Shown here: piece after piece, positions 45,888 to 56,057 of the stretch | Layout: every line of letters begins with the position of its first letter | Numbering within the stretch: position 1 is the stretch's first letter | From: Chromohalobacter sp. 11-W | GTDB taxonomy: Bacteria > Pseudomonadota > Gammaproteobacteria > Pseudomonadales > Halomonadaceae | Direction of reading: 5' to 3' | Assembly: GCF_029889905.1 (NCBI RefSeq) | Contig: NZ_JARANZ010000004.1 | Span: 124,001 to 188,000, forward strand | DNA length: 64,000 bases | Notes under the pieces: generated by a model | What the model saw: only the letters and a program-made list of their open reading frames with translations | Told to the model about the DNA's origin: nothing | Database searches by the model: none | Translations under genes and position numbers: made by a program

Positions 45888-48800
45888 TTACGCTGCTTCC
45901 GTTTTGCGATTGAGTTGCCCGAGTAACGCCTCGAGCAGGGAAAAGCGCTTATCCTCGTCGCTCATATCGCCTTCAAAGCGTAACGTGTCCGCGCCGTCGA
46001 GTCGGTAGTGCGTTGGGTCCTGCTGAATCATCTGGACCAGCGTCATGGGGTCGACGGCGGTTTGCGTGCCGAAGGTAAGGCGACCACGTTCGGCGCCGGC
46101 CTCGAGGCGTACGATGCCCAGGCGCTCGGCACGCTGGCGTAGCCGGGTCTGACGGAAAAGCGTCTTGAGGGGCGCTGGTAGCAGCCCGAAACGGTCGATC
46201 ATCTCGACCTGCAATTCCTTGAGCTCGGCTTCATCCTCGGCGTTGGCGATGCGCTTGTACATGATCAGGCGCTGTTGCACGTCGGGTAGGTAATCGTTGG
46301 GGATCAATGACGGCAAGTTGAGGCTGATTTCCACGCCATCGTCCAACGGAGACTCGATATTGGGTGTCTTGCCGCTCTTGATGGCTTTGACCGCGCGGTC
46401 GAGCATTTGCATGTACAGGCTGTAGCCGACCGTTTCCATCTGTCCGCTTTGTTCATCACCCAACAGTTCTCCGGCGCCGCGAATCTCCATGTCATGGCTG
46501 GCAAGGGTGAAGCCGGCCCCGAGATCCTCCGCCAGGCCGATCGCCTCGAGGCGCTTGAGCGCATCCTGGGTCATGGCCTTGGGCGGTGGCGTGAGGAGGT
46601 AGGCGTAGGCCTGGTGATGGCTGCGACCGACACGCCCGCGGAGCTGGTGCAACTGAGCGAGCCCGAACTTATCGGCGCGCTCGATGATGATGGTGTTGGC
46701 GCTTGGGACGTCGATGCCGGTCTCGATGATCGTCGAGCACACCAGCACGTTGAAACGCTTGTGATAGAAGTCCGACATCACGCGTTCCAGCGAGCGCTCG
46801 GGTAGCTGACCGTGGGCGACGGCCACGCGCGCTTCGGGCACCAACTCGGCAACGCGCTCGGCAGTGGTTTCTATCGTCTTGACTTCGTTGTGGAGGAAGT
46901 AGACTTGGCCGCCGCGTAGAATTTCGCGTAGTAGGGCTTCCTTCAGGACGCCTTCATTGCGCTGCTGGACGAAGGTTTTGACCGATAGACGGCGTGCCGG
47001 GGGCGTAGCGATGATCGAGAGATCGCGAATGCCGCTCATCGCCATGTTCAAGGTACGGGGAATCGGTGTCGCGGTGAGCGTGAGAATATCGATCTCGGCC
47101 CGTAGGCTCTTGAGCTTTTCCTTCTGCGAGACGCCGAAGCGGTGTTCCTCGTCGATGATCAACAATCCCATGTTGGGGAGCGACATCGACTTGGAGAGCA
47201 GCTTGTGGGTGCCGATGACGATATCGGCACGGCCTTCGTTAATGCGCTCCAGCGACGCTTGCTGCCCCTTGCCGGCAGTGAAGCGCGAGAGCAGCTCGAT
47301 CTGCACCGCAGTATCCGCGAAACGGTCGCGGAAATTGTCATAGTGTTGCTGTGCCAGCAGGGTAGTGGGGACCAGTACCACGACTTGGCGACCGGAGTGC
47401 ACGGCGAGAAAGGCCGCGCGCATGGCGACCTCGGTCTTGCCGAAGCCCACGTCGCCGCAGACCACGCGATCCATTGGACGCGGTGCGGTCATGTCGCCGA
47501 TGACCGCATCGATGGCAGCGTGTTGGTCGGGCGTTTCCTCGAAGGGGAAGCTGGCCGTGAAGCGTGCGTATTCCTCGCCGGGTGCGTCGCAGGCGAAGCC
47601 TTCGCGCGCCTCGCGTCGGGCGTAGGTATCCAGCAGCTCGGCGGCGGTATCGCGTACCTTTTCGGCCGCCTTGCGCTTGGCCTTGTCCCAGGTTTCCGAG
47701 CCGAGTTTATGCAGCGGAGCCAGTTCATCGGTGGCCCCGGCATAACGCGAGATAAGATGCAGGCTGTCGACCGGAACGTAGAGCTTGGCGCCACCGGCGT
47801 ATTCCAGCGCCAGAAATTCGGCGGCCTGGCCGCCGGCTTCCAGTGTCTCGAGCCCTTGGTAGCGGCCTACGCCGTGGCTTTGGTGGACCACCGGAGAGCC
47901 GGGGCGCAGTTCCGCCAGGTGGCGCACGGCGAGTTCGTTGTCATCGGTGACCCGCCCTCGGCGGCGTGCCTGGCGAACGACATCGCCGTACAGCTCGGTT
48001 TCGGTGATGACGCAGGTCGCGGGACTGTCGAGCCATAGCCCTTCATCGAGGCCGCCCGCGCAAATCGCCAGCGGCGCACTGCCATCCAGGAAATGTTGCC
48101 AGCCATCGGCCACAGCCAGAGGGCGCTCCAGGGGGGCGAGGGTTTCTTCCAGTGCTTCGCGGCGACCACTCGACTCGGCGACCAGCAGGACGCGCGGGGC
48201 GTCGGGGGCACCGAGAAATGCCTCCAGTTTGGCGAGCGGGTGATGGCCACGCGCATGAATGGCCACATCCGGGAGAGGGTGCGTGGCCGGCACCTTGGCA
48301 TGCGGATGCGGTTCGTCGTCGTCAATCAGTGCCACGCGTGGATGCTGCTTGATGGAAGCGAATACCTCGGGCACGGGCACGAAAGCATGTGCCGGCGGCA
48401 GCAAGGGCCGCGTGGGGTCGACGCCAAGATTGTCGTAGCGACTTTCGATGGCGCTCCAGTGGTGCTCGGCCGCGTCGTGGACGCCGGGCATCAGTGCAAT
48501 GCGCGTGTGCGCATTCAGATGCTCGAACAGGCTTGCGGTCTCCTCGAAGAAAAGCGGCAGGTACTGCTCCAGCCCGGGAGACGGAATGCCCTTGAGTGCG
48601 TCGTTGTACAGCGGGCATTGGCGCGGGTCGACGTCGAACAATGTCTCGAACCCTTCGCGGAAGCAGGCGATTGCCGAGCGCGACAGCGAATATTCGTGTG
48701 CCGGCAGCAACTCCACGCGCTCGACCTTCTCCAGGGAACGCTGAGAGTCGGGATTGAAATAGCGCAAGGTATCGACTTCATCATCGAACAGATCGATACG

Positions 48801-49352
48801 CAGAGGATGGTCGCTGCCCATCGGGTAAAGGTCGATCAAGGCACCACGAAGCGCGTATTCGCCGGGTTCGTAAACGGTCTCCACGGCGCGGTAGCCAGCC
48901 CGTGAGAGGCGTTCCCGGAAGCCTTCCCGGTCGAGTTGCATGCCGGTATGCAATGTCAGTACGCGACCGGCGATGTAGTCGGTGGGCGGGAGCCGTTGCA
49001 TCAGGGTATTGATGGGCACCACGACGATGCCGCGCGTCCCTTCTTGCAGCTGGCGCAGCGTCTTGAGGCGTGTCGAGACGATGTCCTGGTGCGGCGAAAA
49101 ACTATCGTAGGGCAACGTTTCCCAGTCGGGGAACGACAAGATGGGATGATCGGCGAAGAATTGCAGTGCGCCCTCGAGCCGTTGAGCGCTGGAAGTATCG
49201 GGAGTCACGACCATCAGCGGAGCGTCGTCGGCGAGGCGTGCCAGCGCCAGGGCGCCAGCGGCAGCGTGCGGACGTTGCCAATAGACAGTGTCACGCATGC
49301 CCTGAGGATGTGGTGGATCGAGCGGTGAAAAATACGACATGGTGCGCTTCAT
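45888..49352 (-). CDS. mfd: Transcription-repair coupling factor
   Basis: SF2 translocase that removes stalled RNA polymerase and recruits UvrA to lesions. The 1154-residue protein has the UvrB-homologous N-terminal module, the RNA-polymerase-binding domain (GSPVVHQSHGVGRYQGLETLE pattern near 490), the translocase with Walker A GDVGFGKTE near 636 and DEEHRFG near 734, the TRG motif region (LHQLRGRVGRSHHQAYAYLL), and the C-terminal D7 domain. Full length. Divergent from gap; this order is conserved in Pseudomonas. Confidence 0.97.
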   Translation of the reverse strand: MKRTMSYFSPLDPPHPQGMRDTVYWQRPHAAAGALALARLADDAPLMVVTPDTSSAQRLEGALQFFADHPILSFPDWETLPYDSFSPHQDIVSTRLKTLRQLQEGTRGIVVVPINTLMQRLPPTDYIAGRVLTLHTGMQLDREGFRERLSRAGYRAVETVYEPGEYALRGALIDLYPMGSDHPLRIDLFDDEVDTLRYFNPDSQRSLEKVERVELLPAHEYSLSRSAIACFREGFETLFDVDPRQCPLYNDALKGIPSPGLEQYLPLFFEETASLFEHLNAHTRIALMPGVHDAAEHHWSAIESRYDNLGVDPTRPLLPPAHAFVPVPEVFASIKQHPRVALIDDDEPHPHAKVPATHPLPDVAIHARGHHPLAKLEAFLGAPDAPRVLLVAESSGRREALEETLAPLERPLAVADGWQHFLDGSAPLAICAGGLDEGLWLDSPATCVITETELYGDVVRQARRRGRVTDDNELAVRHLAELRPGSPVVHQSHGVGRYQGLETLEAGGQAAEFLALEYAGGAKLYVPVDSLHLISRYAGATDELAPLHKLGSETWDKAKRKAAEKVRDTAAELLDTYARREAREGFACDAPGEEYARFTASFPFEETPDQHAAIDAVIGDMTAPRPMDRVVCGDVGFGKTEVAMRAAFLAVHSGRQVVVLVPTTLLAQQHYDNFRDRFADTAVQIELLSRFTAGKGQQASLERINEGRADIVIGTHKLLSKSMSLPNMGLLIIDEEHRFGVSQKEKLKSLRAEIDILTLTATPIPRTLNMAMSGIRDLSIIATPPARRLSVKTFVQQRNEGVLKEALLREILRGGQVYFLHNEVKTIETTAERVAELVPEARVAVAHGQLPERSLERVMSDFYHKRFNVLVCSTIIETGIDVPSANTIIIERADKFGLAQLHQLRGRVGRSHHQAYAYLLTPPPKAMTQDALKRLEAIGLAEDLGAGFTLASHDMEIRGAGELLGDEQSGQMETVGYSLYMQMLDRAVKAIKSGKTPNIESPLDDGVEISLNLPSLIPNDYLPDVQQRLIMYKRIANAEDEAELKELQVEMIDRFGLLPAPLKTLFRQTRLRQRAERLGIVRLEAGAERGRLTFGTQTAVDPMTLVQMIQQDPTHYRLDGADTLRFEGDMSDEDKRFSLLEALLGQLNRKTEAA

Positions 49353-49436
49353 TTTCTAAGTCGAGACGATGATAGCAGGCAAAACAAGGGTTGGGGGCAC
49401 TACGCGGGGATTTAAAGCCAGATACGGCACCGCTCT

Positions 49437-49456
49437 TGTAGTCGAAAAAAGCTACA
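49437..49456. promoter_or_regulatory. Palindrome TGTAG-N10-CTACA between mfd and gap
   Basis: TGTAG (49437-49441) and CTACA (49452-49456) flank TCGAAAAAAG. The half-sites resemble those of the HexR-like element 71 bases downstream but with wider spacing. It may be a second regulator site or a promoter-proximal chance dyad. Confidence 0.3.
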
Positions 49457-49505
49457 TAAATCGACGTTCAATGCCTGTTTTAAGCCCTGTAGTCAAGGGC
49501 CTATT

Positions 49506-49524
49506 GGTGTAGTGGAATTACACC
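49506..49524. promoter_or_regulatory. HexR-type operator upstream of gap
   Basis: GGTGTAGTG-G-AATTACACC. The core TGTAGT-GGA-ATTACA (49508-49522) matches 11 of 12 arm positions of the HexR consensus TGTAAT-N3-ATTACA. It lies 47 bases before the ATG at 49572, well placed to control the promoter. HexR senses 2-keto-3-deoxy-6-phosphogluconate and controls gap genes in Pseudomonas, Shewanella and others. Confidence 0.6.
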
Positions 49525-49571
49525 GCATGCGACCAAGCAGGCATTGCTAAGGATGTGAAAGGCTACGGATA

Positions 49572-51068
49572 ATGCATCCGATTTCGTTCCCTGCTGCCGT
49601 GACGAGGCCCGCCGTGAGTCAAGAAAAACTCGAGACCTATTTTCAGGATTGGCAAGAAAACGAAGCATTGGCCGAGGAGATGATCCCCCTGCTGGGTCGT
49701 CTCTACCGCAAGTACAATGTTGTGCCATCCCTGTACGGGCGTTCGTTGATCAATCGCTCGGTCATTCGCATTCTCAAGAATCATCGCTACGTCAAGAAGG
49801 TCGAGGGTATCGAACTCTCGGTGCGCGATACGTTGCCGATGGTCAAGGCCATGACCGAGCTCGAGCTAGGGCCGGCGCACATCGATATCGGCAAGCTGGG
49901 AGTGGCCTTCAAGCGCTCCGAGCAAGACGACATCAGGGCCTTCCTCGAAACGGAACTGGCCGATATCGTGGGTCGCCATGCCGATACCGGCATGGGTGGC
50001 GAGCCCAAGGATGTCGTGCTCTACGGCTTCGGGCGTATCGGTCGTCTGCTGGCGCGTATCCTGATCGAGAAGGCGGGCGGCGGTAATCTGCTGCGCTTGC
50101 GTGCCATCGTGGTGCGCGGCGGCGGCGATGACCTGGAGAAGCGTGCCAGCCTTTTGCGTCGCGATAGCGTGCATGGGCCGTTCGCCGGCACGATCCGAGT
50201 CGATCATGAGAACGAGGCGATCATCGCCAACGGAAATTACATCCAGATCATTCATGCCGATTCGCCCAGCGAAATCGATTACACCGCGTATGGCATCCAG
50301 AGTGCTCTGGTCGTCGATAACACCGGCAAGTGGCGTGACGCGGAAGGCCTGTCCCAGCATCTAGCGTCCAACGGCGCGGCGAAGGTGTTGCTGACCGCGC
50401 CTGGCAAGGGCGACGTCAAGAATATCGTGCACGGCATCAACCACGATGAGATTACCGACGACGACCGTGTGATTTCGGCGGCGTCGTGCACCACCAATGC
50501 GATCGTGCCCATCCTCAAGGCGGTCAACGACGAGTTTGGTATCGTGCATGGGCATGTCGAGACGGTGCATGCCTATACCAACGACCAGAACCTGATCGAT
50601 AACTACCATAAGGGCGACCGGCGGGGACGCAGCGCCGCGCTGAACATGGTTTTGACCGAAACCGGCGCCGCCAAGGCCGTGGCCAAGGCGTTGCCCGAGC
50701 TGTCGGGCAAGCTCTCCGGGAATGCCATTCGCGTGCCCACGCCCGATGTGTCCATGGCCATTCTCAATCTTACGCTGGACAAGGCCACCGATCGCGAGGC
50801 GCTGAACGAGTACCTGCGCGATATGGCCTTGCATTCACGCATGCAAAAGCAGATCGATTACGTCGATTCGCCGGAGGTGGTGTCGTCCGATTTCGTGGGC
50901 AATCGTCATGCCGGCATCATCGATGCTCAGGCGACGATTGCCGATGATCGTCAGGTCGTGCTTTATGTGTGGTATGACAACGAATTCGGGTATAGCTGTC
51001 AGGTCGTGCGTATCCTGCAGCACATGTCCAACGTGCGTTTCGTGTACTTGCCGCGCGAGACGCGCTGA
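49572..51068 (+). CDS. gap: Glyceraldehyde-3-phosphate dehydrogenase, long (about 500-residue) type
   Basis: Interconverts glyceraldehyde 3-phosphate and 1,3-bisphosphoglycerate. Residues 1-140 are an extra N-terminal helical region absent from classical GAPDH (EEMIPLLGRLYRKYNVVPSLYGRSL split across 37-60). The NAD domain then follows (VVLYGFGRIGRLLARIL), with the catalytic Cys306 in SAASCTTNAIVP and WYDNEFGYSCQVVRIL at the end. This is the enzyme next to mfd in Pseudomonas (PA3001 type), generally linked to gluconeogenesis. GTG 49614 is an alternative start. A HexR-type operator precedes it. Confidence 0.93.
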   Translation: MHPISFPAAVTRPAVSQEKLETYFQDWQENEALAEEMIPLLGRLYRKYNVVPSLYGRSLINRSVIRILKNHRYVKKVEGIELSVRDTLPMVKAMTELELGPAHIDIGKLGVAFKRSEQDDIRAFLETELADIVGRHADTGMGGEPKDVVLYGFGRIGRLLARILIEKAGGGNLLRLRAIVVRGGGDDLEKRASLLRRDSVHGPFAGTIRVDHENEAIIANGNYIQIIHADSPSEIDYTAYGIQSALVVDNTGKWRDAEGLSQHLASNGAAKVLLTAPGKGDVKNIVHGINHDEITDDDRVISAASCTTNAIVPILKAVNDEFGIVHGHVETVHAYTNDQNLIDNYHKGDRRGRSAALNMVLTETGAAKAVAKALPELSGKLSGNAIRVPTPDVSMAILNLTLDKATDREALNEYLRDMALHSRMQKQIDYVDSPEVVSSDFVGNRHAGIIDAQATIADDRQVVLYVWYDNEFGYSCQVVRILQHMSNVRFVYLPRETR

Positions 51069-51377
51069 ATATTCCTCGCCTCTTCTCACCTGCGCCCCGA
51101 TCCCGGGGCGCCGTCGTTTCTCGCATGCGCCATCGTAAGCCCCATACTTCCTAAGGTTATGTAGTCATTCGGGACTTGTCTCTCTATAATGGTGCCCGAT
51201 TTTGGGGACGGCCCTTGGCCATGGGCCGAAAGAAGCAATCGTCTGATAAGAAAAGAATCCGACTACCGTGAAGGGTGCCCGCGCTGTTCAGCATGCTTAA
51301 AAGACGCGTGGCAAGCGTGTGGGCGTTCATGGACCCCTTTCCTTTCGAAACATCAGATCCGACAACTGGGCGAGACT
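51069..51377 (+). promoter_or_regulatory. nqr operon promoter and long leader
   Basis: A 309-base gap. A sigma-70-like promoter is visible: TAGTCA (51162-51167), 17 bases, TATAAT (51185-51190, perfect consensus). Start of transcription near 51197 would give an untranslated leader of about 180 bases before nqrA. The leader holds a possible 16-codon basic ORF (51221-51271) without a good SD. The nqrA frame is open through the leader, but that extension has no family similarity. Confidence 0.6.
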
Positions 51378-52727
51378 ATGATCGAAGTCAAACGAGGCCT
51401 GGATCTCCCCATCGCCGGGTCGCCCGAGCAGCGCATATACGATGCGCCGCCCGTGCGGCAGGTGGCGATTCTTGGCACCGACTACGTGGGCATGAAGCCG
51501 ACGATGGAGGTCCGAGAGGGGGACAAGGTTAAACTGGGCCAGCTACTGTTCACCGACAAGAAGATCCCGGGTGTACGGTTCACGGCACCAGGCGCAGGTG
51601 AGGTGGTGGCGATCAACCGTGGCGAGAAGCGGCGCCTGCTGTCGGTCGTCATCGAGCTCGATGATCACGAAGAGGCCGTACCCTTCACGGCGCATGGCGC
51701 GGACGCGCTGGATCGATTGGAACGCCAGACGGTCGTCGATCAGTTGGTCGATTCAGGGCTCTGGACCGCATTCAGGACTCGCCCTTATTCTCGCACGCCC
51801 GCACCCGATGCCACCCCCGCCGATATTTTCGTTACCGCCATCGATACGCACCCCCTTTCCGCCGACCCCAACGTGGTGATCGGCGAGGACGCCGCTGCGT
51901 TCGAGCAGGGGCTCAAGGTGCTCAAGCACCTGACGCCGGGCCAAGTGTTCGTATGCCATGGGCAAGGTGCCGAGCTGCCGGGCCGCGAGCTCGAAGGCGT
52001 GCGTTTCGAGGCCTTTGCCGGCCGGCATCCCGCCGGGCTGGTGGGCACCCATATCCATTATCTCTCGCCGGTGAGCCTTGCGCGTCAGGTGTGGCATCTT
52101 GGTTATCAGGATGTCATCGCCTTCGGCAAGCTGTTTGCCGAAGGGCGCCTGGATACACAGCGCGTAGTGGCCGTCGGCGGTCCGCGTGCCAAGCAGCCAC
52201 GCTTGTTGCGGACGCGCCTCGGAGCGAGCAGCAGTGAATTGCTGGAAGGCGAGATCGAATCGCCCGAGGACACTCGCGTGATTTCAGGCTCGGTCTTCGG
52301 TGGCGAGATCGCCGAGGGCTCGCGGCGCTTCCTGGGACGCTTCCATCGCCAGTTCTCGCTGCTCGAAGAGGGCAATAAACGTGCCTTCCTGGGCTGGCTG
52401 TCACTCGGGTTGCGGCGTCATTCGGTGATGGGCATCTATGTCTCCCAGTTTCTGGGGCTCAATCAGTATTCGCCGAATACGTCCACCAACGGTTCCGAGC
52501 GCGCCATGGTGCCAGTGGGCGCCTACGAACGCGTGATGCCGCTGGATATCATGCCGACGCAGCTGCTGCGTTCATTGATCGTGGGCGACATCGAGAGCTC
52601 GATGGAGCTCGGCTGTCTGGAGCTGGATGAAGAAGATCTCGCGCTTTGTACCTACGTTTGCCCCGGCAAGTACGAGTACGGCCCCATCCTGCGTGATAAC
52701 CTCACCATGATCGAGAAAGAGGTCTGA
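51378..52727 (+). CDS. nqrA: Na+-translocating NADH:quinone reductase subunit A
   Basis: Peripheral cytosolic subunit of the sodium-pumping NADH dehydrogenase. The 449-residue protein begins [18 protein letters not shown], as NqrA does. Further landmarks are [36 protein letters not shown] (quinone-site region), and the C-terminal [23 protein letters not shown]. The ATG at 51378 is chosen over a 63-codon open extension. First gene of nqrABCDEF-apbE-nqrM. Confidence 0.97.
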   Translation: MIEVKRGLDLPIAGSPEQRIYDAPPVRQVAILGTDYVGMKPTMEVREGDKVKLGQLLFTDKKIPGVRFTAPGAGEVVAINRGEKRRLLSVVIELDDHEEAVPFTAHGADALDRLERQTVVDQLVDSGLWTAFRTRPYSRTPAPDATPADIFVTAIDTHPLSADPNVVIGEDAAAFEQGLKVLKHLTPGQVFVCHGQGAELPGRELEGVRFEAFAGRHPAGLVGTHIHYLSPVSLARQVWHLGYQDVIAFGKLFAEGRLDTQRVVAVGGPRAKQPRLLRTRLGASSSELLEGEIESPEDTRVISGSVFGGEIAEGSRRFLGRFHRQFSLLEEGNKRAFLGWLSLGLRRHSVMGIYVSQFLGLNQYSPNTSTNGSERAMVPVGAYERVMPLDIMPTQLLRSLIVGDIESSMELGCLELDEEDLALCTYVCPGKYEYGPILRDNLTMIEKEV

Positions 52728-52729
52728 CG

Positions 52730-53965
52730 ATGGGAATTCGTAATACGCTCGACAAGCTCGAGCCGCATTTTCACCAGGGTGGTAAATACGAGAAGTTCTA
52801 CGCGCTGTACGAAGCGGTCGATACGATCTTCTATACACCCCCGGACGTGACCAAGAGCACGGCGCACGTGCGTGATGGCATCGATCTCAAGCGCATCATG
52901 ATCACGGTATGGCTGTGTACCTTTCCGGCGATGTTCTTCGGCATGTACAACGCCGGCCTGCAGGCCAACATGGCAATCGGCGACGGCTTCGGTGCGCTGG
53001 GCGGCTGGCGTGAAGCCATCACCATGGCGCTGGCGGGGAGCCACGATCCCGGCAGCATCTGGGCCAATTTCGTACTGGGCGCCACTTATTTTCTGCCTAT
53101 CTATCTGGTGACCTTCGTCGTCGGCGGGTTCTGGGAAGTACTGTTCGCCGTCAAGCGCGGCCATGAGGTCAACGAAGGTTTCTTCGTCACTTCCGTACTC
53201 TATGCGCTGATTCTGCCGGCGACTATTCCGTTGTGGCAGGTGGCCTTGGGGATTACCTTCGGGGTTGTGATCGGCAAGGAAATCTTCGGCGGTACCGGCA
53301 AGAACTTCCTGAATCCGGCGCTGACCGGGCGCGCCTTCTTGTATTTCGCCTATCCGGCGCAGATCTCCGGCGATAGCGTATGGGTTCCTGCCGACGGTTA
53401 TACCGGTGCCACCGCGCTCTCCACGGCGGCACAGAACGGCATGGGTGCCGTGCAGCAGGCGTATAGCTGGTGGGACGCCTTCCTGGGGTTCATCCCCGGT
53501 TCGGTGGGGGAAACCTCGACTTTGGCAATCCTCATCGGCGCGGTGGTCTTGCTGATCACGCGTATTGCCTCGTGGCGCATCATGCTGGGCGTGTTCGTAG
53601 GCATGGCGCTGACCGCGATGCTGTTCACCACCATTGGCTCGAACAGCAACCCGATGTTCGGCATGCCGTGGTATTGGCATTTCGTGCTCGGCGGCTTCGC
53701 CTTCGGGATGGTGTTCATGGCCACCGACCCGGTGTCGGCGTCGATGACGGACCGTGGCAAGTTGCTGTTCGGCCTCTTGATCGGGGTGATGACGGTATTG
53801 ATCCGAGTGGTCAACCCCGCGTTTCCGGAAGGCATCATGCTGGCGATTCTGTTCGCCAACCTGTTCGCGCCGATGATCGATCACTTCTTCGTGCAGGCCA
53901 ACATCAAGCGCCGCCAGAAGCGTGATGCCGCGTATTCCACCGCGACGACCGAGGAGACCACCTGA
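52730..53965 (+). CDS. nqrB: Na+-translocating NADH:quinone reductase subunit B
   Basis: Membrane subunit with about ten helices, part of the Na+ channel and quinone site. The 411-residue protein carries the flavinylation motif D222-G-Y-T-G-A-T228, where Thr228 takes covalent FMN through ApbE, encoded five genes downstream. Other landmarks are [20 protein letters not shown] and [19 protein letters not shown]. It starts 2 bases after the nqrA stop and shares one base with nqrC. Confidence 0.97.
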   Translation: MGIRNTLDKLEPHFHQGGKYEKFYALYEAVDTIFYTPPDVTKSTAHVRDGIDLKRIMITVWLCTFPAMFFGMYNAGLQANMAIGDGFGALGGWREAITMALAGSHDPGSIWANFVLGATYFLPIYLVTFVVGGFWEVLFAVKRGHEVNEGFFVTSVLYALILPATIPLWQVALGITFGVVIGKEIFGGTGKNFLNPALTGRAFLYFAYPAQISGDSVWVPADGYTGATALSTAAQNGMGAVQQAYSWWDAFLGFIPGSVGETSTLAILIGAVVLLITRIASWRIMLGVFVGMALTAMLFTTIGSNSNPMFGMPWYWHFVLGGFAFGMVFMATDPVSASMTDRGKLLFGLLIGVMTVLIRVVNPAFPEGIMLAILFANLFAPMIDHFFVQANIKRRQKRDAAYSTATTEETT

Positions 53966-54738
53966 TGGCCAGTAACAATTCCATCAAGAAGACGCTGACG
54001 GTCGCACTCGCGCTCTGCATCGTGTGCTCGGTGGTGGTATCGACCGCCGCCGTGGTCTTGCAGCCTACCCAGCAGAAGAACCAGGAGCTCGACCGCAAGA
54101 GCAACATCCTGCAGGTGGCCAATCTCTACGAGCCGGGGATGGACGTCGACGATGCGTTCGATGAGCTGATCACCTCGCGTGTGATCAATCTGGAGACCGG
54201 CGAGTACAGTGACCGTTTCGATCCGCAAAGTTACGATCAGTTCGAGGCCGCCAGAGACCCTGCGACATCACGCACTCTGTCCGGTGAAGAGGATAGTGCG
54301 GGCATCGGCCGCGAAGAAATGTACTCGACTGTTTATCTGGTGGGGGACGATCCCGATGACCCCGAGCAGATCATTCTGCCGATTCGCGGACAGGGCCTGT
54401 GGGGGCTGATGCGTGGTTTCTTCGCCATTGAAGGCGATGGCAATACCATTATCGGGTTGTCCTACTATTCTCACTCCGAAACACCGGGGCTTGGCGGCGA
54501 GGTCGACAACCCCCGTTGGAAGTCGAAGTGGAAAGGCAAGGAGATTTATGCAGAAGATGGCATGAGTCCCGATATCTCCCTGGTCAAGGGCGGTGCCGAC
54601 AACAAGTATGAAGTCGATGCCTTGTCGGGGGCGACGCTGACGAGCCGCGGCGTTACCAATATGCTGCATTTCTGGCTGAGCGAGAGTGGCTTCGGTCCCT
54701 ATCTCGCCCGCTTCCACGGCAACTCCGAAGGAGCGTGA
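53965..54738 (+). CDS. nqrC: Na+-translocating NADH:quinone reductase subunit C
   Basis: Single-pass subunit (anchor at 10-32) with a periplasmic FMN domain. The flavinylation motif is D218-A-L-S-G-A-T224, with Thr224 the FMN attachment site, followed by [24 protein letters not shown] is a further family stretch. Length 257 is standard. Its ATG overlaps the nqrB stop by one base. Confidence 0.97.
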   Translation: MASNNSIKKTLTVALALCIVCSVVVSTAAVVLQPTQQKNQELDRKSNILQVANLYEPGMDVDDAFDELITSRVINLETGEYSDRFDPQSYDQFEAARDPATSRTLSGEEDSAGIGREEMYSTVYLVGDDPDDPEQIILPIRGQGLWGLMRGFFAIEGDGNTIIGLSYYSHSETPGLGGEVDNPRWKSKWKGKEIYAEDGMSPDISLVKGGADNKYEVDALSGATLTSRGVTNMLHFWLSESGFGPYLARFHGNSEGA

Positions 54739-54740
54739 AC

Positions 54741-55415
54741 ATGGCTGCTGATTCCGTAAAAGACGTTGTTCTCTCGCCGGTCTTCAAGAACAACCCGATC
54801 GCGCTGCAGGTGCTGGGGATTTGTTCGGCACTGGCGGTGACCAACTCCATGAGTGTGTCGTTGGTCATGGGCCTGGCCGTTATCGCGGTCACGGCGTGTT
54901 CCAACCTGTTCGTTTCGTTGATTCGCCAGCATATTCCGTCGTCGATCCGCATCATCGTGCAGATGACCATCATTGCCTCACTGGTCATCGTGGTCGATCA
55001 GGTGCTCAAGGCGTATGCCTACGAGATGTCCAAGCAGCTGTCGGTCTTCGTCGGTCTGATCATCACCAACTGCATCGTCATGGGCCGTGCCGAGGCCTAT
55101 GCCATGCAAAACGGCCCTGTCATGAGCTTTCTCGATGGTGTCGGTAACGGCCTGGGTTACGCTGTGATCCTGCTGATCGTCGGCTTCTTCCGTGAGCTTT
55201 TCGGGTCCGGTAGCGTCTTCGGCTACACGGTGCTGACGCCAGTTCAGGACGGTGGCTGGTACGTGCCCAACGGCCTGATGCTGTTGCCGCCCTCGGCATT
55301 CTTCGTCATTGGCTTGATCATCTGGGTACTGCGGAGCATGCGTACCGAGCAGGTCGAAAAAGCCGAGTACCGAATCGTAGCCAACAGCAAGGCTAAGATT
55401 AAGGAGTCCGTGTGA
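54741..55415 (+). CDS. nqrD: Na+-translocating NADH:quinone reductase subunit D
   Basis: A 224-residue membrane subunit with six helices, forming with NqrE the pseudo-symmetric pair that holds the intramembrane iron centre. [25 protein letters not shown] is the N-terminal family pattern, read in two pieces around residue 15-38, with [13 protein letters not shown] carrying the conserved Cys. AAGGAG at 54728-54733 fits ATG 54741 better than the GTG at 54735. Confidence 0.96.
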   Translation: MAADSVKDVVLSPVFKNNPIALQVLGICSALAVTNSMSVSLVMGLAVIAVTACSNLFVSLIRQHIPSSIRIIVQMTIIASLVIVVDQVLKAYAYEMSKQLSVFVGLIITNCIVMGRAEAYAMQNGPVMSFLDGVGNGLGYAVILLIVGFFRELFGSGSVFGYTVLTPVQDGGWYVPNGLMLLPPSAFFVIGLIIWVLRSMRTEQVEKAEYRIVANSKAKIKESV

Positions 55416-56035
55416 TGTTCGAGCATTACCTGAGCCTCTTCGTCAAGGCAGTGTTCGTGGAGAACATGGCACTGGCTTTCTTCCTCGGCATGTGTACGTT
55501 TCTTGCCGTTTCCAAGAAGGTGTCCTCGGCCATCGGGCTGGGGATCGCGGTCGTGGTGGTGCTGACCATCACCGTGCCGGTCAACAACCTGATCCTGACC
55601 TATCTGTTGAAGGAAGGGGCACTGACCTGGACGGGCCTTGAAGGCGCCGAAAATATCGACCTGTCGTTCCTGGGACTTTTGAGTTATATCGGGGTCATCG
55701 CGGCACTGGTGCAGATCCTCGAGATGTTTCTCGATAAGTTCGTCCCCTCGCTCTATAACGCGCTGGGGGTTTTCCTGCCGCTGATCACGGTGAATTGCGC
55801 GATTCTCGGCGCTTCGCTGTTCATGGTCGAACGTAGCTACAACTTCGGCGAATCGGTGATCTACGGCGCCGGGGCTGGCTTCGGCTGGGCGCTGGCGATC
55901 GCTGCATTGGCGGGGATTCGTGAAAAGCTTAAGTACAGTGACGTGCCAGCCAGCCTTCAAGGGTTGGGCATTACGTTCATTACCGTCGGACTGATGTCTT
56001 TGGGCTTCATGTCCTTCTCCGGCATCCAGCTCTAA
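55415..56035 (+). CDS. nqrE: Na+-translocating NADH:quinone reductase subunit E
   Basis: A 206-residue membrane subunit, six helices, partner of NqrD at the iron-sulfur centre. Landmarks are [24 protein letters not shown] (with the conserved Cys, two segments), [15 protein letters not shown] and [15 protein letters not shown] 55415 (SD AAGGAG eight bases upstream) is preferred over GTG 55412; it overlaps the nqrD stop by one base. Confidence 0.96.
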   Translation: MFEHYLSLFVKAVFVENMALAFFLGMCTFLAVSKKVSSAIGLGIAVVVVLTITVPVNNLILTYLLKEGALTWTGLEGAENIDLSFLGLLSYIGVIAALVQILEMFLDKFVPSLYNALGVFLPLITVNCAILGASLFMVERSYNFGESVIYGAGAGFGWALAIAALAGIREKLKYSDVPASLQGLGITFITVGLMSLGFMSFSGIQL

Positions 56036-56057
56036 GCAATGGAAATAGGAAACCGAC

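Noticed and set aside
49501-49560. tRNA-like start 'TATTGGTGTAGTGGAATTACACCG' region before gap considered as a tRNA fragment
   Set aside because: No cloverleaf, T-loop or acceptor pairing; the dyad fits a HexR-type operator far better.
52652-53884. 410-codon minus-strand frame opposite nqrB
   Set aside because: Shadow rich in His/Arg/Glu from the complementary reading of a membrane protein gene; no recognisable domain.
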